DNA of 64,000 bases, from positions 62,001-126,000 of the forward strand of contig JAUXTT010000036.1 of NCBI GenBank assembly GCA_030684395.1, given 5' to 3'. Below are positions 36,327 to 45,023 of the stretch, piece after piece. Below the pieces are notes generated by a model that saw only the letters and a list, made by a program, of their open reading frames with translations, had not been told where the DNA came from and did not search any database. Position 1 is the stretch's first letter; each line of letters opens with the position of its first letter. Source of the DNA: Bacteroidota bacterium (GTDB lineage Bacteria; Bacteroidota; Bacteroidia; B-17B0; Aurantibacillaceae). A program made the translations under genes and the position numbers.

Positions 36327-36434
36327 AAAATTATCAAAATTAACCAGCCACTGACCTGTATCATTTCATCTGTTTCCAACAGACTTTACCTTTGACATAA
36401 ATAAAATAATGTTTAACCCTTAAATCCAAACACC

Positions 36435-36878
36435 ATGTCACTCATTAAATCAAACAAAAGCGGGAGTCCATTCCCATCATTAATGTCGGATTTTTTTGAC
36501 ACCGACAATTTTTTCAGCCCAAAATGGTTCGAAAAAGAATTTGAACATTCTATGCCTGCAGTTAACATTAAAGAAAACGGGAAGGAATTCCACATTGAGT
36601 TAGCAATTCCCGGAATGAAAAAAGAAGACTTTAAGGTAGATGTGCAGAACAACATCCTTACCATCAGCGCAGAGAAAAAGGAAGAGAAAAGCGATAAGAA
36701 CGAACGCTATACCAGAAAAGAATTTTCTTATAGCTCCTTCTCTCGTTCTTTTACACTTCCCGGCTCCGTGAATGGAGACAAAATTGACGCAAAATACAAT
36801 GATGGTATCTTGCACCTGAGCATTCCGAAAAAGGAAGAAGCTAAAACTTTACCGAAAAAAGAAATTAAAGTAGGTTAA
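36435..36878 (+). CDS. Hsp20/alpha-crystallin small heat-shock protein
   Basis: The 147-residue chaperone has an alpha-crystallin domain at about residues 40-133 (VNIKENGKEFHIELAIPGMK; FKVDVQNNILTISAEKK; YSSFSRSFTLPGSVNGDKID) and the YNDGILHLSIPKKE motif near the C-terminus. Such proteins hold unfolded clients for DnaK. It is monocistronic: a strong terminator follows 24 bases after the stop. Two other proteostasis genes lie close by (CbpA, CbpM). Confidence 0.95.
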   Translation: MSLIKSNKSGSPFPSLMSDFFDTDNFFSPKWFEKEFEHSMPAVNIKENGKEFHIELAIPGMKKEDFKVDVQNNILTISAEKKEEKSDKNERYTRKEFSYSSFSRSFTLPGSVNGDKIDAKYNDGILHLSIPKKEEAKTLPKKEIKVG

Positions 36879-36902
36879 AATGTTCTGCTTAACTAAGGCA
36901 AA

Positions 36903-36937
36903 AGAGGCTGTCTCAAAATCGAGGGCAGCCTCTTTTT
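36903..36937 (+). terminator. Rho-independent terminator after the Hsp20 gene
   Basis: AGAGGCTG (36903-36910) pairs with CAGCCTCT (36926-36933), followed by TTTTATTTTA. The loop of 15 bases can extend the stem slightly (TCTC with GAGG). Confidence 0.88.
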
Positions 36938-36977
36938 ATTTTATCAGTTTTTCCTTTTCTTTCCATTTTCATTTTGC

Positions 36978-36985
36978 TATATTTG
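36978..36985 (+). promoter_or_regulatory. Putative -7 promoter box (TATATTTG) close to a start codon
   Basis: TATATTTG matches the -7 consensus but ends only 4 bases before the ATG of the TPM-domain gene. If used, the transcript would have almost no leader. No TTG is seen at the -33 position. Confidence 0.35.
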
Positions 36986-36989
36986 GTTC

Positions 36990-37877
36990 ATGCAACCAAT
37001 AAAAAAAATCATCTTCTTTTTATTCTTGCTGCCACTAGTTGGATGGTCGCAGAGCTTTCCGGATAAACCGCTTAATTATGTTACCGATGAAGCTGAAGCG
37101 CTAAGTATTGAAGAAGAGGAACTATTAAATCATAAACTCCATCTTTTTCAGGATTCAACCTCCTCACAAATATTTGTTTATATTGCTCCCAGCCTTAACG
37201 GTCAAGATCTCTCTACTATCGGGCAGGAAATATTCGTAAAATGGGATATTGGTCAGAAAGGGAAAAACAATGGTGTATTGATTGCGATTTTTATTAATGA
37301 TCACAAATTCAGAATTCATACTGGCTACGGAATGGAAGGTGTTTTGCCCGATCTTCTCACTAAAAAAATACAGGATGAAGAAATGCGTCCTTCCTTCAAA
37401 AAAAATAATTACTACGAAGGAATTAACAAAGGAGTTGATAAGATCATTTACTATAACAAAAATGAATATAAGCCTGAAGTTGAAGATCCCTTTTGGGGCT
37501 TTGTACTATTATATGTAGCTGCAGCCATTGTGTATGCCTTATTATGTATTGTCCTCCATTTTGGATTCAAACAAAACAAAGGGCTTAGAATAACCCTATT
37601 TATAGTTGGCGGTGTATTTTTGTTAATTCCATTTGTAGGGCTCATTGTATTAGGGCTCATGTTAGTTGTAATGGGAATCCTTGTTATTGTCATTAGAGTT
37701 TCAAAAAATATTGGTTCAGGAAATTACCGTTCAGGAAACAATTCTGATAACAACAACTTCTGGTCATCTTCTTCTTCATCCGACTCAAGTTATTCAAGCA
37801 GTTCCGATTCAGATTCCAGTTTTAGCGGTGGTGGCGGTGGCGATTCGGGTGGAGGAGGAAGTAACAGCGATTGGTAA
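36990..37877 (+). CDS. TPM-domain (YgcG-like) membrane protein
   Basis: The 295-residue protein has a signal peptide (MQPIKKIIFFLFLLPLVGWS), a TPM domain (VTDEAEALSIEEEELLNHKL; KNNGVLIAIFINDHKFRIHT; GVLPDLLTKKIQDEEM) at residues about 28-150, two membrane helices near 165-235 and a low-complexity tail of Ser, Gly and Asn ending NSDW. In plants and bacteria TPM domains have been linked to assembly or repair of membrane complexes; here the role is unknown. The VOC gene downstream starts 20 bases later. Confidence 0.87.
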   Translation: MQPIKKIIFFLFLLPLVGWSQSFPDKPLNYVTDEAEALSIEEEELLNHKLHLFQDSTSSQIFVYIAPSLNGQDLSTIGQEIFVKWDIGQKGKNNGVLIAIFINDHKFRIHTGYGMEGVLPDLLTKKIQDEEMRPSFKKNNYYEGINKGVDKIIYYNKNEYKPEVEDPFWGFVLLYVAAAIVYALLCIVLHFGFKQNKGLRITLFIVGGVFLLIPFVGLIVLGLMLVVMGILVIVIRVSKNIGSGNYRSGNNSDNNNFWSSSSSSDSSYSSSSDSDSSFSGGGGGDSGGGGSNSDW

Positions 37878-37897
37878 AACAAATTAAAAACAACGTA

Positions 37898-38290
37898 ATG
37901 ATAAAATTTGCATACACTATTTTGTACGTACAGGATGTAGTAAAAACAGTTGCGTTTTACGAAAAAGCTTTTGGCTTTAAACATAGATTTATTTCCCCGG
38001 GAAACGAATACTGTGAAATAGCAAGTGGAGAAACAACACTTTCCTTTGCCTCCGTTGAACTTGCTAAAACAAACCTGAGTGGGGGATTTAAAGAAAGCAG
38101 CCTTAAAGAAAAAACATTCGGGATAGAGATAGGTTTTACAACAGATAATGTAAAGAAAACCGTTCAATCGGCACTTGATGCAGGAGCAATATTACTCGAA
38201 GCAGCTAAAACAAAACCCTGGGGCCAGGAAGTAGCCTATGTAAGAGACCCGGATGGTTTTTTAATTGAAATATGTACTCCAATGGAATAA
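37898..38290 (+). CDS. VOC-family (glyoxalase/bleomycin-resistance-like) protein
   Basis: The 130-residue cytoplasmic protein is a complete VOC domain: FAYTILYVQDVVKTVAFYEK, GNEYCEIASGETTLSF, and AYVRDPDGFLIEICTP with the terminal metal-ligand Glu. The frame extends to a TTG at 37871, but the ATG at 37898 gives the family N-terminus. It may be a metal-dependent glyoxalase or binding protein; the substrate is not visible. It differs strongly from the VOC protein at 30413. Confidence 0.85.
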   Translation: MIKFAYTILYVQDVVKTVAFYEKAFGFKHRFISPGNEYCEIASGETTLSFASVELAKTNLSGGFKESSLKEKTFGIEIGFTTDNVKKTVQSALDAGAILLEAAKTKPWGQEVAYVRDPDGFLIEICTPME

Positions 38291-38323
38291 TGATAGAATA
38301 CCTCAACAAATAAAACAGGAATA

Positions 38324-38857
38324 ATGAATACTCTACCATTTAATTTATTACAGGCAATTGAAGTACTTGAACGTACCCCTCTTCTACTTGATACCATGTT
38401 AAGAAACTTATCGGATGCATGGATAACTCACAACGAAGGCGAAGAGACATGGAGCCCTTATGATGTAATAGGACATTTGATTCATGGTGAATGCACCGAC
38501 TGGATAACCAGAATGGATATTATATTATCTGATGAGCCAAATAAAACCTTTACAAAGTTTGATCGTTTTGCTCAATTCGAAGAAAGCAAAGGCAAAACGC
38601 TTACCCAACTACTCGATGAGTTCAAAACAGTGCGACAAAAAAACATTGCTTACCTAAAATCAAAAAGCCTTACCGAAGCTGATCTTAACAAAACAGGAAT
38701 TCATCCTGTCTTTGGTGAGGTTACTTTAAAACAATTGCTTTCTACCTGGGCGGTTCACGACTTAAATCACATTGCTCAAATCTCCAGAGTAATGGCTAAG
38801 CAGTACACTACTGAAGTTGGCCCGTGGGTAGAATATTTGAGAATACTTAAATTCTAA
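38324..38857 (+). CDS. DinB-family four-helix metal-binding protein
   Basis: The 177-residue protein has the DinB pattern: VIGHLIHGECTDWITRMDII with His, and STWAVHDLNHIAQISRVMAK carrying the HxxxH-type metal pair. DinB-like proteins can act as thiol-dependent transferases, including bacillithiol transferases. Bacillithiol synthesis in this organism is suggested by bshB1 at 59469, so this could be one, but the link is inference. It starts 33 bases after the VOC gene. Confidence 0.85.
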   Translation: MNTLPFNLLQAIEVLERTPLLLDTMLRNLSDAWITHNEGEETWSPYDVIGHLIHGECTDWITRMDIILSDEPNKTFTKFDRFAQFEESKGKTLTQLLDEFKTVRQKNIAYLKSKSLTEADLNKTGIHPVFGEVTLKQLLSTWAVHDLNHIAQISRVMAKQYTTEVGPWVEYLRILKF

Positions 38858-38911
38858 AGAGAGGCTTTAAATTTTTGATTAAATTAGTCATTGAAAATAA
38901 AATAAAGAAGT

Positions 38912-39538
38912 ATGAGCGCATCAATCTGGCCGGAAGCATGTAAACCTTTGATCAAAAAATATAAAGGCAAACCACATCCATTAGAATATAAAAGCATTTA
39001 TCAATTAGTAGTGATGGTAATTCTTTCGGCACAGGACTCGGATAAAAACATCAATCAGTTATCAGGTAATTTATTCAAAGCATTTCCCGATATGGCTTCT
39101 TTAAAAAGGGCAGATGCTGAAGCATTATTCCCGTTCATAAGTAAGATCCGTAATTTTGGCAACAAAACAAAGTGGTTGCTTGATCTTGCAGGAAAAATAA
39201 AAGAAGATAAAAATATTCCACTCACCATGGAAGAACTCATAGAACTTCCCGGAATAGGCCGTAAATCTGCTAATGTAATTATGCGTGAAGCAGGTGTAAA
39301 AGCTGAAGGTGTTATTTGTGACCTGCACGTATTACGTGTTGCCCCCCGTTTAGGCATTGCCCAAGGAACCGATCCAAAGAAAGTTGAAAAACAAATTATG
39401 GAAGTTATTCCGGCTAAAGACTGGGGAGAAATTGGAATGGCCTTTTCATTTTTAGGAAGAGAAACTTGCAGACCTACAAATCCTAATTGCAAGGAGTGTG
39501 TTATGAAACCTAATTGTGATTATGGAAGAAAATTATAG
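38912..39538 (+). CDS. nth: Endonuclease III-like DNA glycosylase
   Basis: The 208-residue DNA repair enzyme has the helix-hairpin-helix motif LPGIGRKSANVIM with the catalytic Lys, the Asp in VICDLHVLRVAPRLGI, and a C-terminal iron-sulfur motif of spacing C-x6-C-x2-C-x5-C. All key elements of the EndoIII group are present. EndoIII normally has VDTH around the catalytic Asp and here it is CDLH, so the exact subfamily is less certain. It is convergent with nhaD, with a short inverted-repeat element between. Confidence 0.88.
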   Translation: MSASIWPEACKPLIKKYKGKPHPLEYKSIYQLVVMVILSAQDSDKNINQLSGNLFKAFPDMASLKRADAEALFPFISKIRNFGNKTKWLLDLAGKIKEDKNIPLTMEELIELPGIGRKSANVIMREAGVKAEGVICDLHVLRVAPRLGIAQGTDPKKVEKQIMEVIPAKDWGEIGMAFSFLGRETCRPTNPNCKECVMKPNCDYGRKL

Positions 39539-39550
39539 CCCTCACTTATT

Positions 39551-39679
39551 TTAAGCACATAGATTCATAGGTTTTTCTATTTGTAATTAAGGTTTATTTT
39601 TGTATAAGGCACTATGTGCAAAACATAGTTCTCATGTCTTCTAATACAACCCACACCTTCTATGTTCCTATGTGGTTAA
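39551..39679. mobile_element. 129-bp inverted-repeat element of a CACATAG family
   Basis: The left end (39551-39570) begins TTAAGCACATAG and ends CATAG; the right end (39660-39679) is its inverted imperfect copy, CTATGTTCCTATGTGGTTAA (16 of 20 positions pair). The 89-base middle has no coding potential but includes CTATGTGC and CATAG words. The layout parallels the 152-bp element at 21906 but with a different terminal sequence. It fills the gap between the nth-like gene and nhaD. Confidence 0.6.
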
Positions 39680-39714
39680 GCATTTTGGATTCGTAAAGAT
39701 ATTTTGTTGAAACC

Positions 39715-40965
39715 TCAAATAAAGAACAGAAGAGCTCCCGCAGTAAAACCAAGCAATGCTAACCAGGAAATATTTTTTAAGTACCAACCAAAACTTATTT
39801 CTTCCAAGCCCATAACTGCCACTCCTGCTGCTGATCCAATAATTAAACAACTTCCACCAGTTCCGCTTGCATATGCTAAAAAATGCCAGAACGAGCTGTC
39901 TATTGGATAGTCGAACATACTCATGCCTGCTGCAACCAACGGAACATTATCTACAACCGCAGAAATCATCCCTATAGAATAAATTACACCATTCTGGTTA
40001 TTATTAAATAAACCGTTTAAATTATCAGCCAGCCCACTTAAAGCGCCACTCAACTCTAATGGTTTTATTGCAATCAATATTCCGAGGAAAAATAAAATGC
40101 TCTTTACATCCGTTTTTTGAATTGCTGCCATTACCGAGAATTTCCCTTTTATCTCAGCATCTGTTTTACGGTGAATTATTTCCGTTACTATCCACAATAT
40201 TCCCAGTCCCGCCAATATTCCCATATAAGGTGGTAAATGCGTTACCTGCTTAAAAACAGGCACCATCAATAAACTCAAAATACCAACAGCAAAAACTATA
40301 TTTCTTTCTTTCAGGGTATAAGTTAATATGTCTGATCCCGATTTACGCACTACATTCCCTTTAAAGAAAACACTTATTACAGCCAAAGGGGTAATTAAAC
40401 ATAAAAGACTTGGGAGTATTGCTGCTTTCATGATTCCTGTGGCGGAGATCTTTTTACCCAACCATAACATAGTTGTTGTGACATCACCTATCGGGCTCCA
40501 GGCACCACCCGCATTGGCTGCTATCACAACAACACCTAACATTATCCAGCGGTCTTTCTTTTCAGAAAATATTTTTTGCGTTAATGCGGTCATTACAATA
40601 GCTGTTGTAAGATTATCTAAAATTGCAGAAGCGAAAAAAGAAATAAAACCAATAATCCAAAGTAAGTTTCGTTTGCTGTTGGTTTTTACCAATTGCGTTA
40701 TTATATCAAAACCATTGTGTGCATCTATTAATTCTACAATAGTCATCGCGGCTAACAAAAAAAAGAGGATCCCCGAAATATCTCCCAACGCATGAGTAAG
40801 CTGTTCGTTCACTGTATCAACATTTATTCCCGCATTAAACACATAATACATCCAACAAGCTACACCTGTTAATAATGAAAAAGCTGCTTTATCTACCCGA
40901 AAATTATGTTCGAAAATGATCAAACAATAACCTATAATAAACAATATGACCAAGCCTGTAATCAT
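39715..40965 (-). CDS. nhaD: NhaD-type Na+/H+ antiporter
   Basis: The 416-residue inner-membrane protein has about 11-13 helices and the NhaD/ArsB-type pattern: ALGDISGILFFLLAAMTIVE, SFFASAILDNLTTAIVMTAL with the buried Asp, NAGGAWSPIGDVTTTMLWL and ISAVVDNVPLVAAGMSM. It should export Na+ (or Li+) in exchange for protons at high pH. The gene start overlaps the CLC gene stop by 4 bases, so the two are co-translated and probably act together in ion and pH balance. It is convergent with nth. Confidence 0.92.
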   Translation of the reverse strand: MITGLVILFIIGYCLIIFEHNFRVDKAAFSLLTGVACWMYYVFNAGINVDTVNEQLTHALGDISGILFFLLAAMTIVELIDAHNGFDIITQLVKTNSKRNLLWIIGFISFFASAILDNLTTAIVMTALTQKIFSEKKDRWIMLGVVVIAANAGGAWSPIGDVTTTMLWLGKKISATGIMKAAILPSLLCLITPLAVISVFFKGNVVRKSGSDILTYTLKERNIVFAVGILSLLMVPVFKQVTHLPPYMGILAGLGILWIVTEIIHRKTDAEIKGKFSVMAAIQKTDVKSILFFLGILIAIKPLELSGALSGLADNLNGLFNNNQNGVIYSIGMISAVVDNVPLVAAGMSMFDYPIDSSFWHFLAYASGTGGSCLIIGSAAGVAVMGLEEISFGWYLKNISWLALLGFTAGALLFFI

Positions 40966-42758
40966 GAATTATCTTTTTTACTTTTCAATTGATCGGTGTA
41001 AGCTTCAAAAATATCTTTAGATCGTATGTACCCTAAAGTAAGTTCACCCTCTACTACCGCAACCTTATCCACATCATGGCGCATAATCACATCAAGTGCT
41101 TTGCTCAACTTATCTTCCGGTCTTACAAATGGAACTGATTTATCCATAAAGCGGGAAACAGGAACTTTGGTCTCACCCAACTTTTTTGTTATTTCATAAT
41201 CAACACTTCTTAAGGAAATAATTCCCTGATACTTTAATTGATCATTAACAACTACAAAATCGCTCGCCTGAATTTCTGCTGCCAGATTTAATGTTTCAAT
41301 TACAGTTGCATTTCTTTTTACCATCGCCAACAAACGATATTCAGGAAAGTGATCCTTAATTAATATCTGGTCGATGATATCATTCTTCATTTCCCAACTG
41401 TGAGCAGGGCTTTTAAAACGATTGTCCACCTGATTTTTATAAAACGAAATACGTTTTGATAAGATAAAAGTAAATATAGATACAATAATTAAAGGTGGCA
41501 ATAACACATAACTACCTGTCATCTCTACAATCATCACAATACCTGCAATAGGGGCGTTGGCAACACCCGAATAAAATGCACCCATGCCAACCACCATAAA
41601 TGAAGCAATACTTACCTTATGTCCTAAAAAGTGTTGAGCCGCAACTCCAACCGCAGCACCCAACATAGCGCCGATAAATAAGGAAGGGCCAAAAATACCT
41701 GCAGAACCACCACTACCAATGGTAAGCGTAGTTGCAACAATTTTCACAAATGCTATTATCAATAAACTCAATAATAATTCGAACCACAATGCTCCTCCAA
41801 AAAAATCAGGCATGTGTCCCTGAATGGTTGACTCTAAAAACAGACTTCCTGTTCCTGCCACTTCAAATAATATTAAAGCAATAGCACCCGTGAGTAAACC
41901 ACCAATTGCAGGTTTAATATAAACAGGGATCTTAATTTTATTAATAAAAGCTTTTGCATCATTAAATCCCTTGATAAATAAATAACCAAACGAAAAACAC
42001 AAAACACCCAATATGAGATAAAAAACAATTTCGCTAAAATGAAAACTGGTAAGGCCTGAAACATTAATAAAAGGTTCTGTTCCGGCGTAAAGTGTATAAA
42101 CCAGATAAGCAGTTACGGACGAAATAAAACACGGAATCAAAGCATCGGTTTCAATATCTTCTTTGTACACCATTTCAGCAGCAGTGAGCGCACCGCCTAA
42201 TGGAGTTTTAAAAACCGCACCCAAACCTGCCGCAGTACCTGCAAGCAAAAGTGTTCTTCTTGCCCTTGCTCCGGCCTTAGCCATATTTGCAACCCACACT
42301 CCCACTCCTGCACCAATAAAAGAAATTGGCCCTTCTTTTCCTCCGCTACCTCCTGTAGGCAAAGTAAATAAAGTTGCGAGCGATTTAAATACAGGAACTT
42401 TTGTATCAATCTTTCCATCCTTGTGGTGAAATGCATAAATCATCTCATCAGTTCCCGTACCTTTTGACTCACGCGAAAAAAGATAAACTATCAACCCTGC
42501 CATCAAACCACCAAATGCCGGTAAAAGTAAAACCGTTAAAGAAGATCCCGGATGTTCAAAAATGTAATTTATTTTCTGACTGAAAGTAAAGTATTCATCT
42601 GCACGGTGTGTATGAAATGAATTATAAAAATATTCCAGCAAATGCAGAACCCATGAAAAAATCATCGACACTACTCCCGCCAAAATCCCCACCACAACCG
42701 CGTATAAAAAAATACTGTTCTGATTTTTTATATTTACAATGTCCTTTAGTTTTCGCAT
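40962..42758 (-). CDS. CLC-family chloride channel/transporter with C-terminal CBS pair
   Basis: The 598-residue protein has the CLC core of about 430 residues and a CBS pair from about 460 (MVKRNATVIETLNLAAEI; SKALDVIMRHDVDKVAVVEG). The gating-glutamate motif is present as GKEGP (140-144, Glu142), and the third motif as GSAGIFGPSLFIGA. The first filter motif, normally GSGIP, reads GTGTD (100-104). The position equivalent to the proton glutamate of E. coli CLC is Met196 by my hand alignment, with Glu195 before it. The latter resembles channel-type members, so the transport mode is uncertain. The stop overlaps the nhaD start, so the two are coupled. Confidence 0.92.
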   Translation of the reverse strand: MRKLKDIVNIKNQNSIFLYAVVVGILAGVVSMIFSWVLHLLEYFYNSFHTHRADEYFTFSQKINYIFEHPGSSLTVLLLPAFGGLMAGLIVYLFSRESKGTGTDEMIYAFHHKDGKIDTKVPVFKSLATLFTLPTGGSGGKEGPISFIGAGVGVWVANMAKAGARARRTLLLAGTAAGLGAVFKTPLGGALTAAEMVYKEDIETDALIPCFISSVTAYLVYTLYAGTEPFINVSGLTSFHFSEIVFYLILGVLCFSFGYLFIKGFNDAKAFINKIKIPVYIKPAIGGLLTGAIALILFEVAGTGSLFLESTIQGHMPDFFGGALWFELLLSLLIIAFVKIVATTLTIGSGGSAGIFGPSLFIGAMLGAAVGVAAQHFLGHKVSIASFMVVGMGAFYSGVANAPIAGIVMIVEMTGSYVLLPPLIIVSIFTFILSKRISFYKNQVDNRFKSPAHSWEMKNDIIDQILIKDHFPEYRLLAMVKRNATVIETLNLAAEIQASDFVVVNDQLKYQGIISLRSVDYEITKKLGETKVPVSRFMDKSVPFVRPEDKLSKALDVIMRHDVDKVAVVEGELTLGYIRSKDIFEAYTDQLKSKKDNS

Positions 42759-42789
42759 TCTCTTTTATGCATTGTAAACAGTAATGAAA

Positions 42790-43752
42790 TTACATCATGT
42801 ACTGAAATTTTTGTTTTTCAAATCCATGCCCACCACGATGATGATCATGAGTTGAATTATCAAATATATAAACCAATTTAAATTCGTGGCTTCCTTTATT
42901 AGATTGCATCAACCCATTCGTGTTAAAATCATAAGAATAACCTATTTGTCCAACACCTTTAAAAGTATAACCTATCTGCCCATATACGCATGTCTTCAAA
43001 CGAATACCTCCTCCGAAAAAAATTGCATTCTTAACATGCATTTTTAAATTGTAATCGATAAGCATTGGAGTACCCGCCACAAAATTCGTCATTAAACTGT
43101 TCTCAAAAATAAAATCTGTATTCTCGGCCCAATTATAACCTACACCAAAGGAATAATGCGGAACAGTGGTTAAATTAGTAAAGGTAGTAGCATTCTTGTT
43201 TTCTCTGAATTTATAACTTGCCCCGAGCATATTATTCATACTTAAGCTTACATAAAAACGATCGTTATGCATTAAAAAACCCGCTGCCATATTGGCTATC
43301 TTTGCTTTATTGTAAGTAGTTGCATTTATCAATAAGGGGTCATGCGAATTCATATAAGTAACCTTATTAATATCCAAACCGTTTACATTATAACTTCCAT
43401 TTAAGCCTAAAGAAAACTCCACATCCTCAAATCTCATGTGAAAAGCATATGCTCCCGCTATACCTGTAATTTTTTGAGGTCCCAGTTTATCCTGATACAA
43501 TAAAAAACCCGCCCCCATCTTGCCTTTGTAAAATCTACCGTGAGCACTTAACACCGCAGTCTTAGGCCCATCCGAAATACCCGCCCATTGGTAGCGATAA
43601 TTGGCGCGAACATCAATTGTTTTACGTGTACCTGCAACCGCTGGATTGGCAATAAATAAATTGTTTCTGCTATCCGTCCAAAATGGATATTGCTGTCCAA
43701 ACACTAAGCTGGTTTGAAGCAATAAATAAACTATGAATAATAGGTTTTTCAA
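42790..43752 (-). CDS. PorP/SprF-family type IX secretion system membrane protein
   Basis: The 320-residue protein has a signal peptide (LLFIVYLLLQTSLVFG) and the family start QYPFWTDSRNNLFIANPAVA followed by VRANYRYQWAGISDGPKTAV, with beta-barrel strands to the end. PorP/SprF proteins belong to the type IX secretion or gliding machinery, either as barrel partners or cargo-associated membrane proteins. No SprB-like adhesin or other Por gene is adjacent, so it may be a stand-alone paralog. It is upstream of the CLC gene by 31 bases on the same strand, and divergent from the PTPS gene. Confidence 0.9.
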   Translation of the reverse strand: MKNLLFIVYLLLQTSLVFGQQYPFWTDSRNNLFIANPAVAGTRKTIDVRANYRYQWAGISDGPKTAVLSAHGRFYKGKMGAGFLLYQDKLGPQKITGIAGAYAFHMRFEDVEFSLGLNGSYNVNGLDINKVTYMNSHDPLLINATTYNKAKIANMAAGFLMHNDRFYVSLSMNNMLGASYKFRENKNATTFTNLTTVPHYSFGVGYNWAENTDFIFENSLMTNFVAGTPMLIDYNLKMHVKNAIFFGGGIRLKTCVYGQIGYTFKGVGQIGYSYDFNTNGLMQSNKGSHEFKLVYIFDNSTHDHHRGGHGFEKQKFQYMM

Positions 43753-43812
43753 GACCCGAAAGATAAGATTTTATTTTAATGTTTTATGGTTCTCAGAGTG
43801 ATTTACAAATAG

Positions 43813-43820
43813 TATATTTG
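43813..43820 (+). promoter_or_regulatory. Putative -7 promoter box for the PTPS-folE pair (TATATTTG)
   Basis: TATATTTG matches the -7 consensus and ends 10 bases before the PTPS start codon. The -33 TTG is not evident. It lies in the divergent gap with the PorP/SprF gene. Confidence 0.45.
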
Positions 43821-43830
43821 CAGTATTGCT

Positions 43831-44244
43831 ATGGTATATTTAACAAGAAAAGAGCATTTTAATTCAGCTCACAAACTGGCTAATCCCAATTGGAGTGACG
43901 AGAAGAACCTGGAAGTATTTGGTAAATGTTCCAACAAAAATTGGCATGGGCATAATTACGATCTTTATATCACTGTTAAAGGAAAACCAAACCCCGATAC
44001 AGGATTTATTATTAACCTGAAAGAACTGAGTGTACTGATCAGAAATGAAGTTTGTATGGAATTGGATCACAAAAACCTGAATACAGATGTTCCTTTTCTA
44101 AAAGGAATTTTGCCCAGTACAGAAAATGTTGCCATTGCCATTTGGGATATTCTTGCACCACAGATCATAGAAATGGGTGCCACTTTGCATTGCGTGAAAC
44201 TATACGAAACAGAGAATAATTTTGTAGAATACTTTGGCGAATAA
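43831..44244 (+). CDS. 6-pyruvoyl-tetrahydropterin synthase / QueD family protein
   Basis: The 137-residue enzyme carries the zinc and catalytic motifs: [26 protein letters not shown] with Cys and two zinc His, and [12 protein letters not shown] with the catalytic Asp/His. It ends [11 protein letters not shown] with the substrate-binding Glu. The pattern FGKC...HGHNY...YETENN is close to animal-type PTPS, and is also compatible with the queuosine enzyme QueD. It lies 11 bases before folE, whose product dihydroneopterin triphosphate is the substrate of both. A PTPS or QueD role cannot be separated here. Confidence 0.9.
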   Translation: MVYLTRKEHFNSAHKLANPNWSDEKNLEVFGKCSNKNWHGHNYDLYITVKGKPNPDTGFIINLKELSVLIRNEVCMELDHKNLNTDVPFLKGILPSTENVAIAIWDILAPQIIEMGATLHCVKLYETENNFVEYFGE

Positions 44245-44255
44245 AAAAATACATT

Positions 44256-44882
44256 ATGCTAAACGAAGAATTTGAACACGATGAACACGGCTACAGAAAA
44301 GTTGATAAGTACAACAAAAAACTAGTTGCATCAATTTCTGAATCATACAATCATATTTTAAAAGATGTTGGTGAAAATTCGAACCGTGAGGGTTTACTTA
44401 AAACGCCGATACGTGCTGCGAAAGCTATGCAATTTCTCACTCAGGGTTATGAAATAAATCCGGTTGAAATACTACAATCTGCCATGTTTAAGGAAGAGTA
44501 TAGTCAAATGGTAATTGTAAAAGACATTGAAGTTTACAGTTTGTGCGAACACCATTTATTACCTTTTTTTGGAAAAGCTCATATTGCTTATATTCCAAAC
44601 GGTCATATAGTTGGATTGAGTAAACTGCCCCGCGTAGTTGACGCTTTTGCCCGCAGATTACAAGTGCAGGAAAGACTAACAAATGAAATCCGCGATTGTA
44701 TTCATGACACCTTAAAACCTTTGGGAGTAGCCGTGGTTATGGAGTGCTCTCATTTGTGCATGCAAATGCGTGGCGTTCAAAAACAAAATTCGGTTACCAC
44801 AACTTCGGCGTTTACCGGCGAATTTTTACACGACTCAACAAGAAAAGAATTCATCAGTTTAATTGCATCAAGGTTGCATTAA
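44256..44882 (+). CDS. folE: GTP cyclohydrolase I
   Basis: The 208-residue enzyme converts GTP to 7,8-dihydroneopterin triphosphate, the entry to folate, biopterin and queuosine. Zinc ligands are visible in [19 protein letters not shown] and in [13 protein letters not shown], followed by [12 protein letters not shown]. The N-terminal extension is charged ([16 protein letters not shown]), and the length is normal. Together with the adjacent PTPS/QueD gene it should make a reduced pterin or the precursor of 7-deazaguanine. Confidence 0.96.
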   Translation: MLNEEFEHDEHGYRKVDKYNKKLVASISESYNHILKDVGENSNREGLLKTPIRAAKAMQFLTQGYEINPVEILQSAMFKEEYSQMVIVKDIEVYSLCEHHLLPFFGKAHIAYIPNGHIVGLSKLPRVVDAFARRLQVQERLTNEIRDCIHDTLKPLGVAVVMECSHLCMQMRGVQKQNSVTTTSAFTGEFLHDSTRKEFISLIASRLH

Positions 44883-44974
44883 GGTCAAGTATTGAAGATA
44901 TTTAATTTAAATAAATAATAAACATATCGACAAAATCAGCCCACAAAAATTAATCAAAATAAAATCCGCATAAT

Positions 44975-45004
44975 CCGCGATCCCGATAGTTATCGGGACT
45001 GCGG
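44975..45004. repeat. CCCGATAG palindrome, extended copy
   Basis: The 18-base TCCCGATAGTTATCGGGA (44981-44998) is flanked by CCGC and GCGG, so the whole 30 bases form an imperfect hairpin. The same core occurs at 20785 and 49783. It lies between folE and the hydratase gene and lacks a T-tract, so it is not an obvious terminator. Confidence 0.7.
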
Positions 45005-45023
45005 CAAAAAACAAAATCACAAA

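Noticed and set aside
40328-40795. 155-codon open frame opposite nhaD
   Set aside because: It is a shadow of the antiporter gene; composition is explained by the membrane-helix codons of the other strand.
42163-42429. Open frame opposite the CLC gene
   Set aside because: Pro/Ala-rich sequence mirrors the Gly-rich CLC motifs; no start context or family.
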